Notes under the pieces: generated by a model
What the model saw: only the letters and a program-made list of their open reading frames with translations
What the model was told of the DNA's origin: nothing
The model's database searches: none
Program-made: the position numbers and the translations under genes
Shown: positions 1 to 4,240 of the stretch, piece by piece
Numbering within the stretch: position 1 is the first letter of the stretch
Layout of the letters: each line of letters begins with the position of its first letter
Assembly: GCA_000721275.1 (NCBI GenBank)
Contig: JOFO01000105.1
Coordinates: 1 to 5,942, forward strand
Source: Microtetraspora glauca
GTDB lineage: Bacteria > Actinomycetota > Actinomycetes > Streptomycetales > Streptomycetaceae
Direction: 5' to 3'
Length of the DNA stretch: 5,942 nt

Positions 1-40
1 GAGTGGGGGTGGCTGGGGTGGGGGTGGGTGGGGCTGTCAT
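1..40 (-). CDS. N-terminus of next transporter gene, probably sugar ABC ATPase (partial)
   Basis: An ATG lies at 40-38 on the minus strand, preceded by AGAGGAGG at 52-45, a strong ribosome binding site. The visible codons read MTAPPTPTPATPT before the window ends. A short Pro/Thr-rich lead-in is common before the first nucleotide-binding domain of actinobacterial sugar ABC ATPases, but nothing diagnostic is visible. The gene starts 69 bases after the stop of the binding-protein gene and on the same strand. In ytfQ-type operons the ATPase gene (ytfR) usually follows, so that identity is inferred from position only. The start itself is well supported by its ribosome binding site. Confidence 0.5.
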   Translation of the reverse strand, partial: MTAPPTPTPATPT

Positions 41-61
41 CCGCCCTCCTCTGCTGGGGGA

Positions 62-89
62 CCGGGGGCGCCGCGACGGCCGCCCCCGG
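62..89 (-). other. Intercistronic hairpin between binding-protein and downstream gene
   Basis: Bases 62-70 and 81-89 form a 9-bp all-GC stem (CCGGGGGCG against CGCCCCCGG is the approximate arm pair, closing at C62-G89), and the inner bases can pair further. It starts 20 bases beyond the lipoprotein stop and ends before the ribosome binding site of the next gene. No T-tract follows. Such hairpins after binding-protein genes often stabilise the upstream mRNA or cause partial termination, so that the binding protein is made in excess over the membrane components. That role is inferred here. Confidence 0.5.
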
Positions 90-109
90 GTCCGGTGCGG
101 GCGGGCGGG

Positions 110-1111
110 TCAGTACTGGCGGCCGGGCAGGGCGGCGGCGGCCTGGTCCTGGGTGAAGACCCCCTCCTTCACCTCGACCCGCCGCGGCACGTCCTCCCCG
201 GCGGCGACCTTCTTGACGAGGTCCATGAGCTGGTCGCCGAGGAGCGGGTTGCACTCGACCACCACGTTGATCTTCTTCTGCTGCATGGCGACGAAGGCGT
301 CCTTGATGCCGTCGACGGAGATCACCTTGATGTCGGTGCCGGGCTTCTTGCCCGCCTCCTCGATGGCCTGGATGGCGCCGAGGGCCATGTCGTCGTTGTG
401 GGCGTAGAGGACGTCGATGTCCTGGTGGGACTTGAGGAACGCCTGCATGACCTCCTTGCCCTTGGCGCGGGTGAAGTCGCCGGTCTGGGAGGCGATCACC
501 TTGAACTTGGGGTCGCCCTTGATGACCTCGGCGAAGCCGGCCTTGCGGTCGTTGGCGGGGGCGGAGCCGGTGGTGCCCTGGAGCTCGACGACGTTGACGG
601 GGTCGGGGGTCCCCTCGTACTCCTTCACGAGCCACTTGCCCGCCTCCTGGCCCTCCTTGACGAAGTCGGAGCCGAGGAAGGTCCGGTAGAGCGAGGTGTC
701 CTGCGAGTCGACCGCGCGGTCGGTGAGGATGACCGGGATGCCGGCGTTCTTGGCCTCCTTCAGCACGGTGTCCCAGCCGGACTCCACGACCGGCGAGAAG
801 GCGATGACGTCCACCTTCTGCTGGATGAAGGTGCGGATCGCCTTGATCTGGTTCTCCTGCTTCTGCTGGGCGTCGGAGAACTTCAGCGTGATGCCCGCCT
901 TCTCGGCGGCCTCGCGGACGGACCCGGTGTTGGCGGTGCGCCAGCCGCTCTCGGCTCCCACCTGGGCGAACCCGAGCACCAGCGGGCCGTCGGAGGAGCC
1001 CTTGCCGGCACCGCCGGCGGTACCGGTGGACGCGGGCTCGGTGGTACAGGCGGTCAGCACACCGGCGGCCAGGGCGGCGGCGGTGATCACGCGGAGGGCT
1101 CTGTGGGCCAT
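110..1111 (-). CDS. ytfQ: YtfQ-like sugar ABC transporter substrate-binding lipoprotein
   Basis: 333-residue periplasmic-binding-protein-like lipoprotein that should capture a hexose (YtfQ of E. coli binds galactofuranose) outside the membrane and pass it to an ABC permease. The start chosen is ATG 1111, because GAGAGG lies about 8 bases upstream and a lipoprotein signal begins there: MAHRALR, a hydrophobic stretch, then the lipobox LTAC with lipidated Cys22. A Gly/Ser/Thr linker runs to about residue 42. The mature part tracks YtfQ closely: GFAQVGAESGWR at 47-58, QQKQENQIKA at 82-91, LTDRAVD at 129-135, VVELQGT at 174-180, GDFTRAKGKEVM at 211-222, YAHNDDM at 236-242 and SVDG at 265-268. Length is typical of the family. 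An upstream in-frame ATG at 1264 would put non-signal sequence ahead of the lipobox and overlap the operator, so it is rejected. The exact sugar is not certain. Confidence 0.9.
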   Translation of the reverse strand: MAHRALRVITAAALAAGVLTACTTEPASTGTAGGAGKGSSDGPLVLGFAQVGAESGWRTANTGSVREAAEKAGITLKFSDAQQKQENQIKAIRTFIQQKVDVIAFSPVVESGWDTVLKEAKNAGIPVILTDRAVDSQDTSLYRTFLGSDFVKEGQEAGKWLVKEYEGTPDPVNVVELQGTTGSAPANDRKAGFAEVIKGDPKFKVIASQTGDFTRAKGKEVMQAFLKSHQDIDVLYAHNDDMALGAIQAIEEAGKKPGTDIKVISVDGIKDAFVAMQQKKINVVVECNPLLGDQLMDLVKKVAAGEDVPRRVEVKEGVFTQDQAAAALPGRQY

Positions 1112-1262
1112 GTCGTGGTTCCTCTCGGGGACGTGCGTCGTACCAGGCGGAGCCCTGCAGGGGACGGGCCCGGCGAAGGCGTGGCTGCGCGGCGGTGGTC
1201 GAACCGGGCGGGGCGGAGCGAAACGCCGGCCCCGGCGACCGGTGACCTGGCGAACGCGACAC

Positions 1263-1292
1263 ATTGTGAGCGCTAACAGAGCGGTAACTCAA
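1263..1292 (-). promoter_or_regulatory. Candidate promoter of the sugar transporter operon
   Basis: On the minus strand TTGAGT (1292-1287) and CACAAT (1268-1263) are separated by 18 bases, each matching four of six consensus bases of a vegetative sigma-70-type promoter. The -10 element lies inside the proximal LacI-type operator, which is where a repressor would block polymerase. Transcription would start near 1256 and give a leader of about 145 bases before the lipoprotein ATG. This is a prediction from motifs only. Confidence 0.45.
1265..1278. promoter_or_regulatory. LacI-family operator, proximal copy
   Basis: TGTGAGCGCTAACA (TGTTAGCGCTCACA on the transporter strand) is a 14-bp inverted repeat with the central AGCGCT typical of LacI/GalR operators; only one base pair breaks the symmetry. 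It overlaps the candidate -10 of the transporter promoter. It shares 15 of 16 bases (1264-1279) with the distal copy at 1365-1380. A LacI-family sugar-responsive repressor, not encoded in the window, is the expected ligand. Confidence 0.8.
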
Positions 1293-1365
1293 GGGTCCGT
1301 ACGCCTGTTACCCGTTTTTGATACGGGAAGGCGGGCGGTGCAGCAGACAGCGTCCGGCTCTCGGT

Positions 1366-1379
1366 TGTGAGCGTTAACA
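1366..1379. promoter_or_regulatory. LacI-family operator, distal copy
   Basis: TGTGAGCGTTAACA (TGTTAACGCTCACA on the transporter strand) differs from the proximal operator by one base. The copies are exactly 101 bp apart in the same orientation. The site lies 74 bases upstream of the transporter -35 candidate and about 120 bases upstream of the cellulase -35 candidate. It could support repression by looping with the proximal site or add control over the divergent cellulase. The sequence does not decide between these. Confidence 0.75.
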
Positions 1380-1418
1380 GCGCGACGGCTACGGCACAGG
1401 GTGGGCGCCCCCTTGAAC

Positions 1419-1443
1419 GCCGGAAAGCGGGCGCCTTTCCGGC
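1419..1443. repeat. Perfect 9-bp inverted repeat in the divergent control region
   Basis: GCCGGAAAG (1419-1427) and CTTTCCGGC (1435-1443) are exact reverse complements around a 7-base loop. An overlapping alternative pairing exists between GGCGCCC (1404-1410) and GGGCGCC (1429-1435). The element sits between the distal LacI-type operator and the cellulase promoter candidate. It may be a regulator site or may insulate the two divergent units. No gene is seen here. Confidence 0.55.
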
Positions 1444-1498
1444 CATGGCACGCGCGAACGGGTCACCGCCCCGCGAAGTACGGGCGCGAAAGGGCCAC

Positions 1499-1528
1499 TT
1501 GACAGTGCCGAGCGGCGAAATCCACGAT
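1499..1528 (+). promoter_or_regulatory. Candidate promoter of the GH6 cellulase gene
   Basis: A perfect -35 hexamer TTGACA (1499-1504) is followed after 18 bases by CACGAT (1523-1528), which keeps the A and final AT of a -10 element and resembles Streptomyces TAGGAT-like forms. Predicted initiation is near 1535. This puts the CebR-type box about 40-55 bases downstream of the start and leaves a leader of about 170 bases. The -35 is convincing and the -10 is weak. Confidence 0.45.
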
Positions 1529-1575
1529 ACGGCCACGCCCCGGACCCGCCGACCGCGGAACCGGACCGCCTCCCA

Positions 1576-1589
1576 TGGGAGCGCTTCCA
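1576..1589. promoter_or_regulatory. CebR-type operator upstream of the GH6 gene
   Basis: TGGGAGCGCTTCCA matches 13 of 14 bases of the CebR box known from Streptomyces, TGGGAGCGCTCCCA. CebR is a LacI-family repressor of cellulose and cello-oligosaccharide genes that is released by cellobiose. The box lies 116 bases upstream of the cellulase ATG. It overlaps a further perfect 12-bp palindrome, CTCCCATGGGAG (1570-1581), so an extra TCCCA half-site abuts its left arm. If the promoter at 1499-1528 is right, the box lies in the transcribed leader and would act as a roadblock. Confidence 0.8.
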
Positions 1590-1593
1590 CGGA

Positions 1594-1673
1594 CCTCGGG
1601 CCCGAGGCGCGCCGGTGACCCCACCGGTCGAACCGCCCCCCACGGGGACCTCGTACCGTCGCACTCCCCCGTG
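1594..1673 (+). other. Structured leader of the cellulase mRNA
   Basis: The stretch between the CebR-type box and the ribosome binding site holds a perfect 14-base palindrome, CCTCGGGCCCGAGG (1594-1607). It also has a 7-bp inverted repeat, CACGGGG (1641-1647) with CCCCGTG (1667-1673). The second arm can instead fold locally as GCAC (1661-1664) with GTGC (1671-1674), so the two structures exclude each other. No riboswitch class is recognisable, and GC-rich DNA makes such pairings easy by chance. Confidence 0.3.
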
Positions 1674-1704
1674 CGTCCCCCCACCACGAAACCGAGGTAC
1701 AGCC

Positions 1705-2670
1705 ATGCGCCGCAGGATCCGCGCCCTCGTCGCAGCCCTCTCCGCGCTGCCGTTGGCGCTCGCCGTCGCCCCGCCCGCCCACGCGGCGGACCCCACCACC
1801 ATGACCAGCGGGTTCTACACGGACCCCGACTCCAGCGCCCGGAAGTGGGCCGCCGCCAACCCCGGTGACGGCCGGGCAGCCGCGATCGGCACGCACCTCG
1901 CCGCCACGCCCATGGCCCGCTGGTTCGGCGCCTGGAGCGGCACGATCGGCACCGCCACGGGCGCCTACGCCGGGGCGGCCGACCACGCCGACAAGCTGCC
2001 GATCATGGTCGCGTACAACATCTACCTCCGCGACTCGTGCGGCGGGCACTCGGGCGGCGGCGCCTCGTCGCCGTCCGCCTACGCGACCTGGATCGCGCAG
2101 TTCGCCGGCGGGATCGCCGGCCGTCCGGCCGTCGTCGTCCTCGAACCCGACTCCCTCGCGGACTACGGCTGCCTGACGCCCGCCCAGATCCGGGAGCGCC
2201 AGGGCATGATCAGCGGCGCCGTCGCCGAGTTCGGCCGCCAGGCGCCGAACACCTGGGTCTACCTCGACGCCGGCAACCCCGGATGGGTGAACGCGGCGAC
2301 GATGGCCCAGCGGCTGCACGAGGCCGGGCTGCGCCAGGCGCGCGGCTTCTCCCTGAACGTCTCGAACCACTACACCACCGACCAGAACACCGCCTACGGC
2401 AACGCCGTCAACGGCGAACTGGCCGCCCGCTACGGCTACACCAAGCCGTTCGTCGTCGACACCAGCCGCAACGGCAACGGCGCCAACGGCGAGTGGTGCA
2501 ACGCCGCCGGCCGCCGCATCGGCACCCCCACCCGGCTCGGCGGCGGCGCCGAGATGCTGCTGTGGATCAAGGCGCCCGGCGAGTCCGACGGCAACTGCGG
2601 CGTCGGGACCGGCTCCACGGCCGGCCAGTTCCTCCCGGAGGTCGCCTACAAGATGATCTACGGCTACTGA
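1705..2670 (+). CDS. Secreted GH6 beta-1,4-glucanase (cellulase), single domain
   Basis: 321-residue glycoside hydrolase family 6 enzyme that cleaves beta-1,4-glucan with inversion. The start is ATG 1705, with GAGG seven bases upstream and a signal peptide beginning there (MRRRIR, hydrophobic core, cleavage after AHA27). GH6 marks: the first signature at 102-118 (VAYNIYLRDSCGG), the second at 143-152 with VVLEPDSLA, YLDAGNPGW at 186-194, VDTSRNGNG at 251-259 and WIKAPGESDG at 287-296. By comparison with Thermobifida fusca Cel6A, D149 is the catalytic acid, D110 its helper, D295 the proposed base, and K289/E293 match K259/E263 with identical spacing. Cysteines 112/156 and 265/298 should form the two family disulfides. 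The usual RDC is RDSC here, and the conserved Pro before it is Tyr107. There is no carbohydrate-binding module or linker, so an endoglucanase acting on soluble or amorphous cellulose is likely. CebR control is suggested by the upstream box. Confidence 0.93.
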   Translation: MRRRIRALVAALSALPLALAVAPPAHAADPTTMTSGFYTDPDSSARKWAAANPGDGRAAAIGTHLAATPMARWFGAWSGTIGTATGAYAGAADHADKLPIMVAYNIYLRDSCGGHSGGGASSPSAYATWIAQFAGGIAGRPAVVVLEPDSLADYGCLTPAQIRERQGMISGAVAEFGRQAPNTWVYLDAGNPGWVNAATMAQRLHEAGLRQARGFSLNVSNHYTTDQNTAYGNAVNGELAARYGYTKPFVVDTSRNGNGANGEWCNAAGRRIGTPTRLGGGAEMLLWIKAPGESDGNCGVGTGSTAGQFLPEVAYKMIYGY

Positions 2671-2674
2671 CCTC

Positions 2675-2707
2675 GCGGCCGCCGGCGTGCGCGCCCCGCT
2701 CGGCCGC
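2675..2707. terminator. Candidate bidirectional terminator between convergent genes
   Basis: The 37 bases between the cellulase stop and the acyl-CoA dehydrogenase stop contain GCGGCCG (2675-2681) and CGGCCGC (2701-2707), a perfect 7-bp stem. A shorter inner stem forms from GGCG (2684-2687) with CGCC (2692-2695). There is no T-tract on either strand, which is common for actinomycete hairpin terminators. The convergent arrangement makes a shared terminator plausible. Confidence 0.45.
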
Positions 2708-3886
2708 TCAGCGGCGGACGCGGGGCATGCCCAGGCCGATCCAGGAGATGATCTCCCGCTGGATCTCGTTGTTGCCACCGCCGAAGGTGAAGATCACGGC
2801 GGAGCGGTAGCCGCGTTCCAGCTCGCCGTGGAGGACGGCGCCGGCGGAGCCCTCCTTGAGGGCGCCGGCGGCGCCGACGACCTCCAGCAGGGCGGCGTAG
2901 GCGTCACGGCGCGCCTCGGAGCCGTAGACCTTCACGGCGGAGGCGTCCTGGGGGGTGAGGGTGCCGTGGTGGACGGCGTTGACCATCTGCCAGTTGAGGA
3001 GCCTCATCGCATCGAGGCGGGCGTGGGTGCGGGCCAGGGAGCGGCGCACCCACGGCAGGTCGAGGACCCGGCGGCCGTCGGAGAGGAGCGTGCCGGCGGC
3101 CCAGCGGCGCACGTCGTGGAGGGCGCGGAGGGCCATGGTGCCGTGGGCGGCGAGGGTGACGCGCTCGTGGTTGAGCTGGTTGGTGATCAGCCGCCAGCCC
3201 TGGTTCTCCTCGCCGACCCGGTGCGTGACGGGGACCCGGACGCCGTCGTAGTAGCCGGCGGTGGTGTCGTGCGAGGCCAGGGTGTTGATCACCGTGCAGG
3301 AGTAGCCGGGGTCGGTGGTCGGCACCAGCAGCATGGTGATGCCCTTGTGGGGGGCGGCGTCCGGGTCGGTGCGGACCGCGAGCCAGACCCAGTCGGCGGT
3401 GTCGCCGTTGGTCGTCCAGATCTTCTGCCCGTCGACGACGTACGTGTCGCCCTCGCGGACCGCGCGGGTCTTCAGGGCCGCGAGGTCGGTGCCCGCGTCG
3501 GGTTCGCTGTAGCCGATGGCGAAGTCGATCTCGCCGGAGAGGACGCGGGGCAGGAAGTACGCCTTCTGCTCGTCGGTGCCGAACCGCATGAGCGTCGGGC
3601 CGACCGTGTTCAGCGCCATCAGCGGCAGCGGGACGCCCGCCTGCGCGGCCTCGTCGAAGAAGATGAACTGCTCCATCGGGGTCAGGCCGCGTCCGCCGTA
3701 CTCGACGGGCCAGCCGACGCCGAGCCAGCCGTCCGCGCCGAGGCGGCGGATCGTCTCGCGGTAGAAGCGCTTCTGCGCGGCCGGGTCCTCGTACCGGCCG
3801 TGCACGTCCTCGTGGACGAGGTTCGCGAAGTACGCCCGCAGCTCGGCGCGCAGGCGGTTCTGTTCCGGCGTGTACTGCAGGTGCAT
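2708..3886 (-). CDS. FadE29-like acyl-CoA dehydrogenase
   Basis: 392-residue flavoenzyme that should introduce an alpha,beta double bond into a CoA thioester, passing electrons from FAD to ETF. The start is ATG 3886, with GGGAGG five bases upstream; the in-frame ATG at 3952 has no such site and lies in the operator. It resembles mycobacterial FadE29 (ChsE2), which oxidises steroid side-chain CoA esters: the N-terminal YTPEQNRLRAELRAYF (5-20), LGVGWPVEYGG (55-65), YSEPDAGTD (126-134), KIWTTNG (155-161), and the ending GMPRVRR. The C-terminal motif is FGGGNNEIQRE (368-378), with Gly where medium-chain dehydrogenases carry their Glu base. A Glu at position 241 (NHERVTLA) sits where isovaleryl-CoA dehydrogenase and FadE29 have theirs. 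FadE29 works as a heterotetramer with FadE28, but no partner gene is in the window. The steroid or branched CoA substrate is inferred. Confidence 0.88.
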   Translation of the reverse strand: MHLQYTPEQNRLRAELRAYFANLVHEDVHGRYEDPAAQKRFYRETIRRLGADGWLGVGWPVEYGGRGLTPMEQFIFFDEAAQAGVPLPLMALNTVGPTLMRFGTDEQKAYFLPRVLSGEIDFAIGYSEPDAGTDLAALKTRAVREGDTYVVDGQKIWTTNGDTADWVWLAVRTDPDAAPHKGITMLLVPTTDPGYSCTVINTLASHDTTAGYYDGVRVPVTHRVGEENQGWRLITNQLNHERVTLAAHGTMALRALHDVRRWAAGTLLSDGRRVLDLPWVRRSLARTHARLDAMRLLNWQMVNAVHHGTLTPQDASAVKVYGSEARRDAYAALLEVVGAAGALKEGSAGAVLHGELERGYRSAVIFTFGGGNNEIQREIISWIGLGMPRVRR

Positions 3887-3937
3887 CCGGGCCTCCCGTG
3901 GCGGCGTCGTCGTCCCTGGGCACGACGGCCGACACGG

Positions 3938-3951
3938 TAGAACGTGTTCCA
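3938..3951. promoter_or_regulatory. KstR-like operator upstream of the acyl-CoA dehydrogenase
   Basis: TAGAACGTGTTCCA fits the KstR motif TnnAACnnGTTnnA of mycobacteria and rhodococci at every fixed position. KstR is a TetR-family repressor of steroid catabolism released by a steroid CoA ester. The site is 51 bases upstream of the ATG. On the minus strand TACCGT (3939-3934) could be a -10, with a poor -35 TTCCGC (3962-3957) 17 bases away, so the box would lie between the promoter elements. Another TetR-family regulator of acyl-CoA genes could use a similar site. Confidence 0.6.
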
Positions 3952-3986
3952 TAAATGCGGAAGGCCCGGGACGCGGCGGACGCCGG

Positions 3987-4024
3987 CCCGGGCCCCGGGT
4001 ACGCGCGCGCGTGCCCGGCCCGGG
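3987..4024 (-). terminator. Strong hairpin after the regulator gene, candidate terminator
   Basis: Fifteen base pairs can form between 3987-4003 and 4010-4024, with one T-G wobble and a two-base bulge (3995-3996), around a 6-base loop CGCGCG. It lies 16 bases beyond the TAG of the regulator gene. No T-tract follows. The apex is an alternating pyrimidine-purine tract (4000-4014). Within the same gap the 13-mer GGCCCGGGACGCG occurs twice, at 3963-3975 and 4017-4029. Termination before the dehydrogenase promoter is the most likely role. Confidence 0.5.
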
Positions 4025-4039
4025 ACGCGCGGCCGGACC

Positions 4040-4240
4040 CTACGGAAGGAGCTCGTCCAGCGAGGCGCGGCCCTTCTCCGCCATCCTGCGCTCCGCCCAG
4101 GCCAGGGTCTCCGGCGTCACGTCCCGGCCGGAGGCGAGCACCACGTCCTCGGCGGTGAACTCTCCCTCCGCACCGGAGTGCAGCAGCCGGTCGGGGGTGG
4201 GCACGTCCCCCCGGGACATCTCGTCGGGCTCAGCGTTCAT
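4040..4240 (-). CDS. Possible independent 66-residue protein nested in frame at the regulator's 3' end
   Basis: ATG 4240-4238 lies in the same frame as the regulator and is preceded by GGAGGAGG (4252-4245), one of the strongest ribosome binding sites in the window. The product would be MNAEPDEMSRGDVP, followed by an acidic middle (GAEGEFTAEDVVLASGRD), a charged helix (PETLAWAERRMAEKG) and the end SLDELLP. The preceding linker (about visible residues 534-566) is low in complexity and uses codons such as CAT, GGA, AGA and AGT that are rare in this DNA, so it looks like former spacer. Either this is a separate gene whose upstream neighbour lost its stop codon, or the tail is a true C-terminal domain that is also made alone. 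I do not recognise the family. Confidence 0.4.
   Translation of the reverse strand: MNAEPDEMSRGDVPTPDRLLHSGAEGEFTAEDVVLASGRDVTPETLAWAERRMAEKGRASLDELLP

Noticed and set aside
1224..1237. CGCCGG-CC-CCGGCG inverted repeat in the transporter leader considered as a riboswitch or attenuator
   Set aside because: Short stem in very GC-rich DNA, with no T-tract and no recognisable RNA class.
1112..1264. Upstream ATG extending the lipoprotein by 51 residues
   Set aside because: It would bury the lipobox signal peptide and overlaps the promoter and operator. ATG 1111 has a ribosome binding site.
95..1276. 393-residue plus-strand open frame opposite the binding-protein gene
   Set aside because: Asp/Val/Leu/Gly-rich mirror of the lipoprotein coding strand with no recognisable domain. 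The minus-strand product is a clear YtfQ-like protein.
1367..1618. 83-residue plus-strand open frame in the divergent control region
   Set aside because: It begins inside the distal LacI operator, has no ribosome binding site, spans the promoter and CebR box, and has poor codon bias.
1615..1704. Upstream start extending the cellulase by 30 residues
   Set aside because: The added residues are Pro/Arg-rich and precede a complete signal peptide. ATG 1705 has GAGG at the right distance.
1273..2778. 501-residue minus-strand open frame across the cellulase and the control region
   Set aside because: Low-complexity antisense frame caused by high GC. It runs through operators and the GH6 gene and lacks any family motif.
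2687..3940. 417-residue plus-strand open frame opposite the acyl-CoA dehydrogenase
   Set aside because: Antisense shadow with Gly/Ala/Val/Asp-rich composition. The minus-strand frame has full acyl-CoA dehydrogenase motifs.
3887..3952. Upstream ATG extending the dehydrogenase by 22 residues
   Set aside because: It lies in the KstR-like box and lacks a ribosome binding site. ATG 3886 has GGGAGG and matches the FadE29 N-terminus.
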